Source: a virus
Reading direction: 5' to 3' (one strand)
Length of the DNA: 36,111 nucleotides
Virus record (IMG/VR): IMGVR_UViG_3300002053_000032
Location: 1-36,111 of that record
The translations under genes were made by a program, and so were the position numbers. The notes beneath the pieces were generated by a model that was given only the letters and a program-made list of their open reading frames with translations, had not been told where the DNA came from and made no database searches. This document shows positions 9,939 through 17,767 of this stretch, one piece after another (the first letter of the stretch is position 1; every line of letters begins with the position of its first letter).

Positions 9939-10152
9939 TATAGGAGTTAAAGAGAAACAAACTGTGATTTATTCATCATTTGCTAAAGACCCTGAAATTA
10001 AAGGGGCAATTAAGGTAGCAACTAACAAAAAGATTCCTGTAACTGTTGAAGGAAAGTCGGATGTTGTAACAATGTTTGATGCCGGTGGTTATTACTTAGT
10101 ACATGAAAGAGACTTGAGGGCATTCTTAAATGCTATACGGAAAGTTCCGTAG
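9883..10152 (+). CDS. Lipoprotein, possible outer-membrane spanin-like protein
   Basis: The preferred start is ATG 9883, or GTG 9880 one codon earlier. It gives a textbook lipoprotein signal: MLICLPLLLMNCLLITG followed by the lipidated Cys at residue 18 (lipobox LITGC). The mature part is about 71 residues and ends YYLVHERDLRAFLNAIRKVP. The open frame extends back to a TTG at 9790, but that upstream part is Arg/Lys-rich and is the out-of-frame shadow of the preceding gene. The start lies inside the 57-residue gene. Overlap, lipobox and lysis-cluster position suggest a spanin or a lysis/immunity lipoprotein. Confidence 0.65.
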   Translation: MLICLPLLLMNCLLITGCSIGVKEKQTVIYSSFAKDPEIKGAIKVATNKKIPVTVEGKSDVVTMFDAGGYYLVHERDLRAFLNAIRKVP

Positions 10153-10414
10153 GCTTACGGCTGATACAATTTGTGCTCCCCGTCGGGGGCGGCCTCCGGT
10201 CGCCCCCGATGGGTATGAACCTGAAGCGGGGGACCCCTATGTTTTTCATATTAAATTACCTCCATGTGATAAACGTGAAGAAAGGATAGTTAAACGGCCA
10301 TGTTGTGACAAATTAATTATATGGTGTTTACTAATTGATACACCTGTTAGTCGGTGGAGTTGTGTGAATAGGTGCCCTAAAAATGTTGAAAACAATAGTA
10401 ATGACAACGTTTGA
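10130..10414 (+). CDS. Small cysteine-rich protein
   Basis: A 94-residue ORF whose second half carries six Cys spaced C-x(11)-CC-x(6)-C-x(11)-C-x(3)-C, suitable for metal binding or disulfides. The ATG lies in the last 23 bases of the lipoprotein gene, with a GAGGG about 10 bases upstream. The 3' end overlaps the first glycosyltransferase by 32 bases. The early part runs through a GC-rich hairpin (10181-10211) that encodes an Arg/Pro-rich segment, unlike the rest. The Cys half looks genuinely coding; the start and the first 30 residues are less certain. Function unknown. Confidence 0.45.
   Translation: MLYGKFRRLTADTICAPRRGRPPVAPDGYEPEAGDPYVFHIKLPPCDKREERIVKRPCCDKLIIWCLLIDTPVSRWSCVNRCPKNVENNSNDNV
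10181..10211 (+). other. Strong GC-rich hairpin
   Basis: An 11-bp stem (CGTCGGGGGCG pairing with CGCCCCCGATG, one G-T pair) with a 9-base loop, in otherwise AT-rich DNA. No T-run follows, so it is not a standard intrinsic terminator. It lies between the lysis genes and the glycan operon and could attenuate transcription or stabilise mRNA ends. That is inference. Confidence 0.55.
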
Positions 10415-11114
10415 CCGCGACTGCTTATTGCAGTTAGGTCTTGAATCAATACGCAGACACAATCCTGTTAGTATTGATTTAGAAATCTTAGTGGTTAATG
10501 ATGGCATACCGGGGAATGTTGAAAATATTTGTAGACTATTTAAAGCTAGACATATTTTTACAGGCTACCGCAATAAAGATAAAATGCACTGGAGGATACC
10601 CGGCTTTGCTATTAATATAGGTGTCAAGAAAGCTAAAGGGGATATAATCTTTTTAACATGCGCAGAAATGTGGCATGTTACAGATTGTGTGAATCCTATG
10701 GCTGATGCTATTGAAGCAGACCCTTGGGCATTAGCTATACCTGAAGGTAAAGATGATATGAATAATCGTTATTTACCCAATCTTGATAATGAACAAGTGT
10801 ATGCTGAATGTGTACCACTTAAGACCGAACTTCCTTTCCTAATGGCAATGCATAAAGATAGATTTATGGAGATAGGTGGGTATGATGAAGATTTTCTTGG
10901 ACAGTCTTATGACGACGATGATTTAGTTGAAAGACTACAAGCTCATGGTTGTCATTATAAAAAGGTAGATGCTAGGTGTGTTCATTTATATCATCCACGT
11001 TATTGCCACGATAAGCGTACTATGGGAAGACTACAACTAAATAAGAAACTATTTGAGGAACGTAAAGGACAAATAGTTCGTAATATTGGACGAGAGTGGG
11101 GTGTAATGTGTTAA
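10383..11114 (+). CDS. Glycosyltransferase, GT-A fold
   Basis: A 243-residue enzyme expected to transfer a sugar from a nucleotide-sugar donor. Seen: the N-terminal strand IVMTTFDRD, VVNDG near residues 37-41, and a late motif GGYDEDFLGQSYDDDDL near 178-194. The late motif resembles the acceptor-side motif (GGYDE..GGED) of GT27/chondroitin-type enzymes. The invariant-type DxD is not obvious; TCAEMW near 92 may take that place. It has no membrane segment. It is the first gene of the glycan island and its start overlaps the Cys-rich ORF. The substrate cannot be read from sequence. Confidence 0.75.
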   Translation: MLKTIVMTTFDRDCLLQLGLESIRRHNPVSIDLEILVVNDGIPGNVENICRLFKARHIFTGYRNKDKMHWRIPGFAINIGVKKAKGDIIFLTCAEMWHVTDCVNPMADAIEADPWALAIPEGKDDMNNRYLPNLDNEQVYAECVPLKTELPFLMAMHKDRFMEIGGYDEDFLGQSYDDDDLVERLQAHGCHYKKVDARCVHLYHPRYCHDKRTMGRLQLNKKLFEERKGQIVRNIGREWGVMC

Positions 11115-11689
11115 AAGATTATTGGGATGAACAACATAGACAACAAAATAAGAAAGCTCTTACTGGCTCAACATTAGACCAGTATTGTGAATTATTTGGC
11201 ATAACTAAAAAGTTTCTAAAAGATAAAAAGATTCTAGAAGTGGGCGTTGGATTAGGTAAAGCTACTAGAGAACTTGGGACACTAACGGATAATCTAGATG
11301 TTTTGGATATTTCATTAGTTGCATTAAGCAATGTTGCGGGGTGGGTTGCAAGAGGGTATGATACTGTAAAAGAGCTACCATTAAACTATTATGATGTTGT
11401 TTTATCTCATTTAGTAGCACAACATATGAATGATTCAGATTTAATAATACAGATGGAACATATTATTAAATCGTTAGTAGACAATGGAGTATTTTATATG
11501 CAGTGGGCAGATGCATACACACATAATATACCTGTAGATTTTATTATTGAGAAGGGTGGGGGCGTATTACGGGATATTGAAGAAATGGATAAACTTGTTA
11601 ACTATGCTGGTGGTGATTTAAAAATCGTAACAGTAAAAGGTATAACTGGTGCTGTTACTTGGTATGCTGGTGCTATAAGGAGGAAGTAA
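11108..11689 (+). CDS. Class I SAM-dependent methyltransferase
   Basis: A protein of about 193 residues. Motif I ILEVGVGLGKATREL binds S-adenosylmethionine; LDVLDIS is the acidic motif II region; YYDVVLSHLVAQHM is motif IV-like. Such enzymes often O-methylate sugars in glycan clusters. The frame is open from a GTG at 11096, but GTG 11108 gives the more usual overlap with the previous stop (TAA at 11112-11114). The TAA stop overlaps the ATG of the radical SAM gene. It is short for a small-molecule methyltransferase but has the complete Rossmann core. Substrate unknown; DNA methylation is unlikely because no DPPY-type motif is present. Confidence 0.75.
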   Translation: MLKDYWDEQHRQQNKKALTGSTLDQYCELFGITKKFLKDKKILEVGVGLGKATRELGTLTDNLDVLDISLVALSNVAGWVARGYDTVKELPLNYYDVVLSHLVAQHMNDSDLIIQMEHIIKSLVDNGVFYMQWADAYTHNIPVDFIIEKGGGVLRDIEEMDKLVNYAGGDLKIVTVKGITGAVTWYAGAIRRK

Positions 11690-12771
11690 TGTCATTAGAT
11701 AGCCCTAATTGCTATGCAACAGATAAAGTAATTTATCATCCAAGAATAGTGCAATCTTTTATGGCACACTGTAGCCATGAAATGTTTCCAGTATTTGTAC
11801 ATTTGATGCCTCAAAACTTTTGCAATCAGAACTGTGAGTTCTGTAGTTATAGAATGCAAGACTGGAAGAATTCTCAAAACTTTGATGCTCGTAGCCATTT
11901 ATCATGGGAGCGATTGCAAAAATTATTACATGAATTTCATGATATGGGAGTTAATGCACTTGAAATAACTGGTGGTGGTGAACCATTAGCGTACCCTGAT
12001 ATCCATAAACTTTTTGATGAATTATCGACTATGCCAATTGAAACAGCTTTAGTAACTAATGGTACTTTATTAAAAGAACGCACTGCTGATTTACTTTATC
12101 GGACACATTTACAATGGGCAAGAGTTTCAATTGACGCCGGTAATAAAAAGAATTACTGCAAAATACGTCGTTGTCCTGAATCCCATTGGGATATGGCATG
12201 GCGAGGAATTAGTAGGCTAGTTAGTCGTCAAACGCATCAAACAATTGGAATTGGTTTTGTTGTAACTGAACATAATTATATGGACATATTTGAATTATGT
12301 TCACGCGCAAAGAATGCAGGTGTTGATAATGTAAGAATATCTGTAGCTTTTACAACTAAAGGAGCGGATATATTAAGTCAAGAACAAAAGATGGAAGCAC
12401 GTAAGCAACTAGAAGAAGCTAGTAAACTTAATTGTAGAGTATTTAAAGTAGTAGACTTATTTGATGAGCGATTAAATAATCTTCGTCTATCGGCTGAAAA
12501 ACAAGATTATGATTATTGTGGAATAAAAGATTTATTATGTGTAATTGAAGGACAAGGAAATGTATACACATGTTGCACATTGACGGGTATGAAAGCCGGT
12601 TTCATTGGGAATATTATGGAACAATCTTTTGATAAATTATGGTCAGATAGAGTAAAATGGCGTGAAGAATTTGACCCGCGTAAAATGTGTAAATGTACTT
12701 GTCTATATGAAAAACGTAATCAAGTGATACTTGGATTACGTAATCCACCAGAGCATATTAATTTTATCTAG
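11689..12771 (+). CDS. Radical SAM enzyme with SPASM-like C-terminus
   Basis: A 360-residue enzyme that would cleave SAM at a [4Fe-4S] cluster to drive radical chemistry. The cluster-binding CxxxCxxC is CNQNCEFC at residues 45-52. EITGGGEPL is the GGE motif for SAM binding. Later Cys residues (a CC pair in YTCCTLTG and MCKCTCLYEKRN near the end) resemble a SPASM/twitch auxiliary cluster domain. The ATG at 11689 follows AAGGAGG and overlaps the previous stop; an upstream in-frame ATG (11659) is a shadow. Inside a glycosyltransferase operon it may epimerise, deoxygenate or cross-link a sugar or peptide substrate; which of these is unknown. Confidence 0.85.
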   Translation: MSLDSPNCYATDKVIYHPRIVQSFMAHCSHEMFPVFVHLMPQNFCNQNCEFCSYRMQDWKNSQNFDARSHLSWERLQKLLHEFHDMGVNALEITGGGEPLAYPDIHKLFDELSTMPIETALVTNGTLLKERTADLLYRTHLQWARVSIDAGNKKNYCKIRRCPESHWDMAWRGISRLVSRQTHQTIGIGFVVTEHNYMDIFELCSRAKNAGVDNVRISVAFTTKGADILSQEQKMEARKQLEEASKLNCRVFKVVDLFDERLNNLRLSAEKQDYDYCGIKDLLCVIEGQGNVYTCCTLTGMKAGFIGNIMEQSFDKLWSDRVKWREEFDPRKMCKCTCLYEKRNQVILGLRNPPEHINFI

Positions 12772-12780
12772 GAGCCAACA

Positions 12781-13521
12781 ATGTCGAACCCATTGGTTAC
12801 GATTTTTACATCCTGCCATAATCAAGGTGGGTATCTAAAGGAGGCTATTGAAAGTGTCCTTTGGCAAACCTACCCCGATTTTGAATACTTATTGTACGAT
12901 GATGGTAGTAGCGACGATACTCTTGATATTATGCGGCATTTTGCTAAACTTGATGATAGAATTAAAATCCTCAGTCTCCCAAAACAGAAGAATGTTGGTG
13001 TTGTTATTAATAAAAGTTTTTGCGATGCTCGTGGTAGTTTTTGGGTGTGGTGTCCTTCTGATGATGTACTTATGGATACTCTCGTTGAGCGGAAAGTAAG
13101 ATTAGCTAAAAAGCATCCTAATGCTGTCATATATGATAATTGGTATGTTATGAATGAAGTAGGTAAATTAGACCATCCAGTTGATGTCCCACCTATGACA
13201 CCTGTAGAATTTGCTGAAGAGGTTTGGCGTAGTAGTCCAATAGGGTTTACAGGTATATGGATACCAATGTCTGTTGTTATGGATATGGATTTAAAATTTC
13301 CAGAACATCTTCACTTTTCAGAAGATTTCTACTGGATGATTAAAGCTACAGTCCACGGTGTAGAATTCCGTGGATTACCGGATAGATTACATTATAAACG
13401 GAAACATCTTAATGCTTTAACTGCACAAAATATTGATGCTATATTAGACCAGATACCGCGTATACGTAAAGAATTAGCTGAGTATAAGGAATGGTGGGAG
13501 AAACAACATGTCAATACCTAA
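12781..13521 (+). CDS. Family 2-type glycosyltransferase
   Basis: A 246-residue inverting-type glycosyltransferase. Features: VTIFTSCHNQGGYLKEAI at the N-terminus, YDDGSSDDT at 39-47 (nucleotide binding) and CPSDDVL at 91-97 in the DxD position. A candidate catalytic-base motif is HFSEDFYW near residue 180. It is soluble with no membrane helix. An AGGAG lies 8 bases upstream of the ATG. The 3' end overlaps the next gene by 14 bases. It probably adds one residue to the glycan built by this operon; donor and acceptor unknown. Confidence 0.87.
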   Translation: MSNPLVTIFTSCHNQGGYLKEAIESVLWQTYPDFEYLLYDDGSSDDTLDIMRHFAKLDDRIKILSLPKQKNVGVVINKSFCDARGSFWVWCPSDDVLMDTLVERKVRLAKKHPNAVIYDNWYVMNEVGKLDHPVDVPPMTPVEFAEEVWRSSPIGFTGIWIPMSVVMDMDLKFPEHLHFSEDFYWMIKATVHGVEFRGLPDRLHYKRKHLNALTAQNIDAILDQIPRIRKELAEYKEWWEKQHVNT

Positions 13522-14368
13522 ACGCATATTTTTCTTTTGGGGCAATAATACAATGTCATGGATGAGATACATGACATTGAAAAGTTTTCGATTTTTAAAT
13601 CCTGATTGGCAAATTATACTATATGTGTCAAAATGTTCCAAGGATAAGAAACCGTGGATGGATGAAGTTGAGCAGGATTTCTTTGCTTTCAGAGGCAAGG
13701 ATTATCTGTATAAAGTACATGAACTAGGAGTGGAAATACATGAATGGTCGATGCCAGAGTTCCCCGATATTGGTGCCTCACATCTATCTAATTTTTTAAA
13801 GTGGTATAAGCTTCAAGCACACGGCGGCGTGTATGCAGATATGGATATTTTATGGATGCGAAGTATGGATGAGTTGTATAATGAAATGCAAAAATATGAT
13901 ACAGCCATATGTTCAACTAAGTATCTAAGTATCGGGTTACTTGGGTCATGTATTGGTAACAGAATGTTTCAATCTTTCTTCGACCATGCTCGTAAACATT
14001 ATGAACCTCATAGATACCAATGTGTAGGAGTAGAAAATATTTATGCGTTACTATATAATGATGATGCATTCTTGGCTAGTGGAGATGTTAATTGGGATTA
14101 CTTAGCTACTCGTAATATCCTACAAGATTTAAGGGATATGTTTCCTGATTTAAAAATCTTCAATATTCCATTTGGTCAAATATACCCATTCGGGTGTACT
14201 GAAGTAAATAAGATTTTTGAAGCAACTTATAGATTACCACCACATGTAGTAGCAATACATTGGTACGCTGGACACCCGATAGCACAACATTATAATGGAT
14301 TCATGCACGAAGATAATGTAAAGGATATCCGTAATACTTTTTCGGAGGTTGCTAATAGATATGTATAA
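13508..14368 (+). CDS. GT32-like glycosyltransferase (DxD sugar-binding)
   Basis: A 286-residue enzyme. It opens with IPKRIFFFWGNNTMSW and has NPDWQIILYV near residue 31. The DxD signature GGVYADMDILW places metal-binding Asp at 111 and 113. This is the pattern of Gly_transf_sug / GT32 capsular-polysaccharide-type enzymes. It overlaps the genes on both sides by 14 and 8 bases. It is homologous to the next gene: both have WG near residue 10, FLNPDW or FNPDW near 30, DxD at 111/113 and a late HW-x-x-GHP motif. The pair therefore looks like a duplication that diverged in acceptor or donor. Confidence 0.83.
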   Translation: MSIPKRIFFFWGNNTMSWMRYMTLKSFRFLNPDWQIILYVSKCSKDKKPWMDEVEQDFFAFRGKDYLYKVHELGVEIHEWSMPEFPDIGASHLSNFLKWYKLQAHGGVYADMDILWMRSMDELYNEMQKYDTAICSTKYLSIGLLGSCIGNRMFQSFFDHARKHYEPHRYQCVGVENIYALLYNDDAFLASGDVNWDYLATRNILQDLRDMFPDLKIFNIPFGQIYPFGCTEVNKIFEATYRLPPHVVAIHWYAGHPIAQHYNGFMHEDNVKDIRNTFSEVANRYV

Positions 14369-15155
14369 GATAGCACATTTCTATTGGGGCGGCAATCCTT
14401 TATCATATCTACGTTTTCTTACGGTAAAGAGTTTTATAGTATTTAATCCTGATTGGGAGGTTAGATTCTATGTCCCAAAAGTCCATAATACAAAGCTTCC
14501 ACAATGGGTATCCCATTCACATAAGATTAGATATACAGGCCATGATTATATGGCCGACCTTCGAAATCTTGGAGTCGAACCCCGTATATTCGATTTTCAT
14601 GCCGCGGGTTTCCCCAATGATATCCATGAAGCACAGAAATCAGACTTTCTGCGTTGGCACTTGCTCTATCATTCAGGAGGATTCTGGTCAGATACAGATG
14701 TAATATTCTGTAAGCCATTAACATATGAAAAATTTGACCAAGGTGATTTATGCATCACTGCTGATTTAGACCCTGTTGTATATTATATTGCTTATATTTA
14801 CTCTGTAAAACATAATATATTTATGGGACAAATACTTCGTGCCGCAAAACGTGAAAGTAATTTTGATAAATTAAATTATCAATGTCTTGGGAATGTACTT
14901 GTTAAGAAATGCTTCCCAAATCCTAAAGCACTTAATTGGATTGACCCTGTTGTTAATTTACCAGTTAAACGTGTACGGGATATTAGTAATATATTTGAAA
15001 AACGTAATGCCGTTGATATGTCGCGCAGTGTAGGATTACATTGGTTTGGTGGGCATCCTATGTCAACTAAATGGGAGAATATATTAACGCCGGAAGTAAT
15101 ACCTCATTGTAATACATCACTCTGTAATTTAATAAGGGAGGTTGGCTTATGCTAG
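14361..15155 (+). CDS. GT32-like glycosyltransferase, paralogue of previous
   Basis: A 264-residue enzyme starting at ATG 14361, about 12 bases after GGAGG; an in-frame TTG at 14349 is less likely. The start MYKIAHFYWGGNPLSY and NPDWEVRFYV mirror the previous gene. GGFWSDTDVIF carries Asp 111 and 113 as the DxD. LHWFGGHPMSTKW near the C-terminus parallels IHWYAGHPIAQHY next door. No membrane segment. It overlaps the following gene by 7 bases. Likely to act in the same glycan pathway; substrate unknown. Confidence 0.82.
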   Translation: MYKIAHFYWGGNPLSYLRFLTVKSFIVFNPDWEVRFYVPKVHNTKLPQWVSHSHKIRYTGHDYMADLRNLGVEPRIFDFHAAGFPNDIHEAQKSDFLRWHLLYHSGGFWSDTDVIFCKPLTYEKFDQGDLCITADLDPVVYYIAYIYSVKHNIFMGQILRAAKRESNFDKLNYQCLGNVLVKKCFPNPKALNWIDPVVNLPVKRVRDISNIFEKRNAVDMSRSVGLHWFGGHPMSTKWENILTPEVIPHCNTSLCNLIREVGLC

Positions 15156-16522
15156 TTGTAGCGTTCTATACAGAAAATACACCATACGAACATGAGATTG
15201 ACCATCTACGTGCTAGCTGCCATAAGTTAGATTTAAAATATCATTTTGAAGGTTATCAGAATCGTGGAGCTTGGGTACAGAATTGTGGTATAAAGCCTGA
15301 GTTTATTTTAGAGATGTTAACACGTTTCCAAGATGATTTACTTTATGTTGATGCAGATGCAGTAATTATGAAGTATCCAAAATTATTAGATATATTTGCT
15401 GGTGATATAGCTGCACATATAATGAAAGGTGGAGTCCTACTTAGTGGTACAGTATTCTTCCGTAACAATGAACGTGTTAAAAACTTAGTTAAAGAATGGG
15501 TAAAGAAGCAACAAAAAGATTATAATGTGTGGGACCAAAAAACATTACATGAAACTATCGTAGTTCATGGCCCACGTTTTGGTATAGAATTTGGGGAATT
15601 ACCGGCTACATATTGTAAGATTTTTGATAAGGATTGGGGAGAACCAGTTATCCAACACAATCAGAAAAGCCGGGAGTACAGGGAGAGAGTACACATGAGT
15701 ACATTAGATGGTGTTCCTGCTGAAATCCACAAGCAACGTATTTTTGTACATGGTGATGGGTCATTTACAATTCCACGTAAACACAAAGAAGCTGAAGCAT
15801 TCCTTGATTTAAACTTCAGACGTATTGCTGGTGAATTACGATGGGTGAAACGAGCATTTGAACCAGAAAGTCTTGATAGCTTAAAGCCATTGTTTAATGG
15901 CAAGAAGTGTTATATTATTGGAAAGGGTCCAAGTTTAGATAGATTAACACGTAATGCTTTTGCTGAAGAAGATGCTCCAGTTATTGCATTGAATGAAGCA
16001 ATACATAAAGTTGAAACATTAGGATTAAAAAATCCTTTATTTGCACTCCAACAAGATGCCGGCTTACATGCCACCTGCCGCCCAAAAACTGCATCAATAT
16101 TAGTATCGACAAATGCTCAACACTGGTATGCTGATGCTAGAAATAAGTATATATTTGATAGTCGTAAGATGGGATTGAGTGGTAGTCAACTTGCAGTTAT
16201 TTGTGCTATTGAAATTGCTAAGAGTCTTGGAGCAAAGTCTTTTGATTTAATATGCTTTGATGCATGTGTGAACAAAGAAATAGCCTATGCAAAATGCATA
16301 GGCTATGAACCTACTAGGGGTGGTGACCCGAAGAGATTTTTAAATCATCGTAAACACATTGAAAAACACATCAAAGGATTTGTTGTAAATTGGGTTATTC
16401 CAACAACCCGCCCATCCCCAACATCTTCTTATACACCTTTGAAGCAACAAGAGCATCCTGAAGAGCATCGTGAGCGCGTTCATGCGGAACCTTCAGGGTT
16501 GAAGCAAGATACACAAGATTAA
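15149..16522 (+). CDS. Bifunctional-looking glycosyltransferase plus DUF115/MptE-like domain
   Basis: A 457-residue two-part protein. Residues 1 to about 220 look like a GT-A nucleotide-sugar transferase, with LLYVDADAVI giving Asp 68/70. Residues about 250-415 contain KCYIIGKGPSLDRL, ALNEAI and SGSQLAVICAIEIAKSLGA, the Rossmann-like pattern of DUF115 (6-hydroxymethylpterin pyrophosphokinase MptE-like) proteins, often found with surface-glycan genes. AGGGAGG lies 8 bases upstream. The last 42 residues (from about 416) are Pro/Glu/His-rich and are encoded on the antisense of the exonuclease 3' end, so they look like a run-on extension. A 12-bp stem hairpin lies in the gene at 16280-16306. Confidence 0.78.
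   Translation: MLVVAFYTENTPYEHEIDHLRASCHKLDLKYHFEGYQNRGAWVQNCGIKPEFILEMLTRFQDDLLYVDADAVIMKYPKLLDIFAGDIAAHIMKGGVLLSGTVFFRNNERVKNLVKEWVKKQQKDYNVWDQKTLHETIVVHGPRFGIEFGELPATYCKIFDKDWGEPVIQHNQKSREYRERVHMSTLDGVPAEIHKQRIFVHGDGSFTIPRKHKEAEAFLDLNFRRIAGELRWVKRAFEPESLDSLKPLFNGKKCYIIGKGPSLDRLTRNAFAEEDAPVIALNEAIHKVETLGLKNPLFALQQDAGLHATCRPKTASILVSTNAQHWYADARNKYIFDSRKMGLSGSQLAVICAIEIAKSLGAKSFDLICFDACVNKEIAYAKCIGYEPTRGGDPKRFLNHRKHIEKHIKGFVVNWVIPTTRPSPTSSYTPLKQQEHPEEHRERVHAEPSGLKQDTQD
16280..16306 (+). other. Perfect 12-bp stem hairpin near end of glycan operon
   Basis: The arms ATAGCCTATGCA and TGCATAGGCTAT are separated by AAA. It lies in the last coding part of the GT/DUF115 gene, 89 bases before the convergent exonuclease stop. 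There is no T-run. It could act as a bidirectional pause or mRNA-stabilising element at the convergent boundary; that is inference. Confidence 0.6.
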
Positions 16523-17027
16523 TTTTTGAGAATGGTACTTTGATTGCTCTCATTGCTGCACGGTCATTAAGATAGTTGGCAGTAATCATAGTGTCAACAT
16601 AATGATAATCAAACCATTCATTGTATTGCTCAATACCTAGCCATGCTTGAATAAAACCTTTATCGAAACAATAGTTTTGACCTAACGGGATAATTCGCTT
16701 GGGCCTTCCGCTAGGTGTATGCGGGAGGCCCAATTTTTGTATCCAGTCATGTAATAATTGTTGAGCAGTTTCTTTATCAAAACCTTTGAAGATAATATCG
16801 TCTAGGCTGATTTTATTAACTTTCATTGCTTCAGCAGTAATGCGTTCTGGATGTTCAGGACGCATGTATATACAGAATGGTTGTACGTCTTTACGAGGTT
16901 CGATATTTGAATCAAGTGGAATAATTGCTAATTGTAAAATTTCGTCCCAACTTGAATCTAGTCCCGTTGTTTCACAATCAATTGCACACAATTGATTACC
17001 ATTCCAGTGAACCATTGAAGTTGCCAT
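16395..17027 (-). CDS. DnaQ/RNase T-like 3'-5' exonuclease
   Basis: A 210-residue DEDD-family exonuclease. ExoI is AIDCETTGLD (Asp 17, Glu 19), ExoII is GQNYCFDKGF (Asp 122) and ExoIII is HDALQDAL (His 186, Asp 191), so it is the DEDDh type. It would degrade DNA or RNA 3' ends, as a proofreading or nucleotide-recycling activity in addition to the exonuclease domain in the polymerase. GAGG lies about 6 bases upstream of the ATG. It is the last gene of the leftward primase operon and its 3' end overlaps the rightward glycan operon by 128 bp. Confidence 0.87.
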   Translation of the reverse strand: MATSMVHWNGNQLCAIDCETTGLDSSWDEILQLAIIPLDSNIEPRKDVQPFCIYMRPEHPERITAEAMKVNKISLDDIIFKGFDKETAQQLLHDWIQKLGLPHTPSGRPKRIIPLGQNYCFDKGFIQAWLGIEQYNEWFDYHYVDTMITANYLNDRAAMRAIKVPFSKINLVYLASTLKVPHERAHDALQDALVASKVYKKMLGMGGLLE

Positions 17028-17038
17028 TGTTACCTCGC

Positions 17039-17067
17039 TTAAGGCATTGGGTCGATTAAGGCATTGG
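17039..17067 (-). repeat. Two 12-bp direct repeats carrying ATG-CCT-TAA mini-cistrons
   Basis: TTAAGGCATTGG occurs at 17039-17050 and again at 17056-17067 (17-bp period). Read on the - strand each gives CCAATGCCTTAA, a Met-Pro-stop mini-frame, just upstream of the exonuclease ATG. A similar CGATGCCTTGA ends the gene at 17303. The repeats may be remnants of gene-end duplication or a leader element. Confidence 0.5.
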
Positions 17068-17077
17068 TAAATTTATA

Positions 17078-17290
17078 TTAACCTCCACCATGTATAAATT
17101 CTTCTTCACCACGATAAGGAGCAATTGCAATTTGAACTGTTAGAATGATTTTTGAATCAGTTGGCTCAATTGGGTCTAATAATACAGAAGCGTTTTCTTG
17201 GTGTAATACTTCTCGTTTGTCTGCCTTATAATTTTCTAAGGCTCGCTCAAATAATTTTCTAAATTGTTCTTCTTGTCTAGCTGTAAGCAT
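17078..17290 (-). CDS. Hypothetical 70-residue protein
   Basis: Unrecognised. The N-terminal half is a charged helix (RQEEQFRKLFERALENYK); the second half is beta-like (SKIILTVQIAIAPYRGEEEF). GGAG precedes the ATG by about 10 bases. The gene contains one copy of the dispersed 14-bp motif (17146-17159). It belongs to the leftward early operon; the small size and strand suggest an early accessory protein. Confidence 0.6.
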   Translation of the reverse strand: MLTARQEEQFRKLFERALENYKADKREVLHQENASVLLDPIEPTDSKIILTVQIAIAPYRGEEEFIHGGG

Positions 17291-17302
17291 CCATTACTCC
17301 AA

Positions 17303-17566
17303 TCAAGGCATCGACAATACTTTGTCTATTAACTCTAAATACCCGCAAGTGTCCACTCGATTATCGCGTTTAGCTTCGTGGTATTCGCGGGCAAGTTTTA
17401 CTGCTACCATAAACATCAAGCCCTGTGTAACTGATAATTTAACGCCGGTAAGTAATTCAAAAATATTGACGGTGCGTTGCCAATTATCTTTAACGTTGCC
17501 ATATGCGTCTTGACGTTCACCATTGATTAATTTATCAGCTTCTAATAGAATAGAAACTCTATCCAT
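17303..17566 (-). CDS. DUF6378-like phage protein
   Basis: An 87-residue protein starting MDRVSILLEADKLINGERQD and continuing AYGNVKDNWQRT. That signature (ERQDAYG then W, with a VAVKLAR helix and an RVDTCGYLELID end) matches the small phage family I know as DUF6378, whose role is not established. AGGAG lies 8 bases upstream of the ATG at 17566, which decides this start over the ATG at 17596. It sits in the leftward replication operon. Confidence 0.72.
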   Translation of the reverse strand: MDRVSILLEADKLINGERQDAYGNVKDNWQRTVNIFELLTGVKLSVTQGLMFMVAVKLAREYHEAKRDNRVDTCGYLELIDKVLSMP

Positions 17567-17596
17567 AGTTAATCTCCTAAAATGCACATTGTGCAA

Positions 17597-17767
17597 TTAA
17601 TCTTTTTCAAGATTAGCATTAATGGCTCTCATTTGTTTTAATGCCGCATCGCGTGAGTCATGTCCTCCACCATCCAACGGTGTTCCCGCCTTATTCGTCT
17701 CAATTTGTCGAGAGGCACAGTTCACTATGCGGTACTTCTTTCCACGCTTTTCGACGCATACCGGCAT
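17597..17767 (-). CDS. Small conserved-type phage protein
   Basis: 56 residues starting MPVCVEKRGKKYRIVNCAS, followed by a Gly-rich turn (LDGGGHDS) and a helix (DAALKQMRAINANLEK). The ATG at 17767 overlaps the previous stop (TGATG) and is preceded by GGGAGG, so it is preferred to the upstream ATG at 17782. Function unknown. The two Cys and a short basic strand might suit a small nucleic-acid or metal-binding protein, but nothing decisive is seen. Confidence 0.6.
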   Translation of the reverse strand: MPVCVEKRGKKYRIVNCASRQIETNKAGTPLDGGGHDSRDAALKQMRAINANLEKD

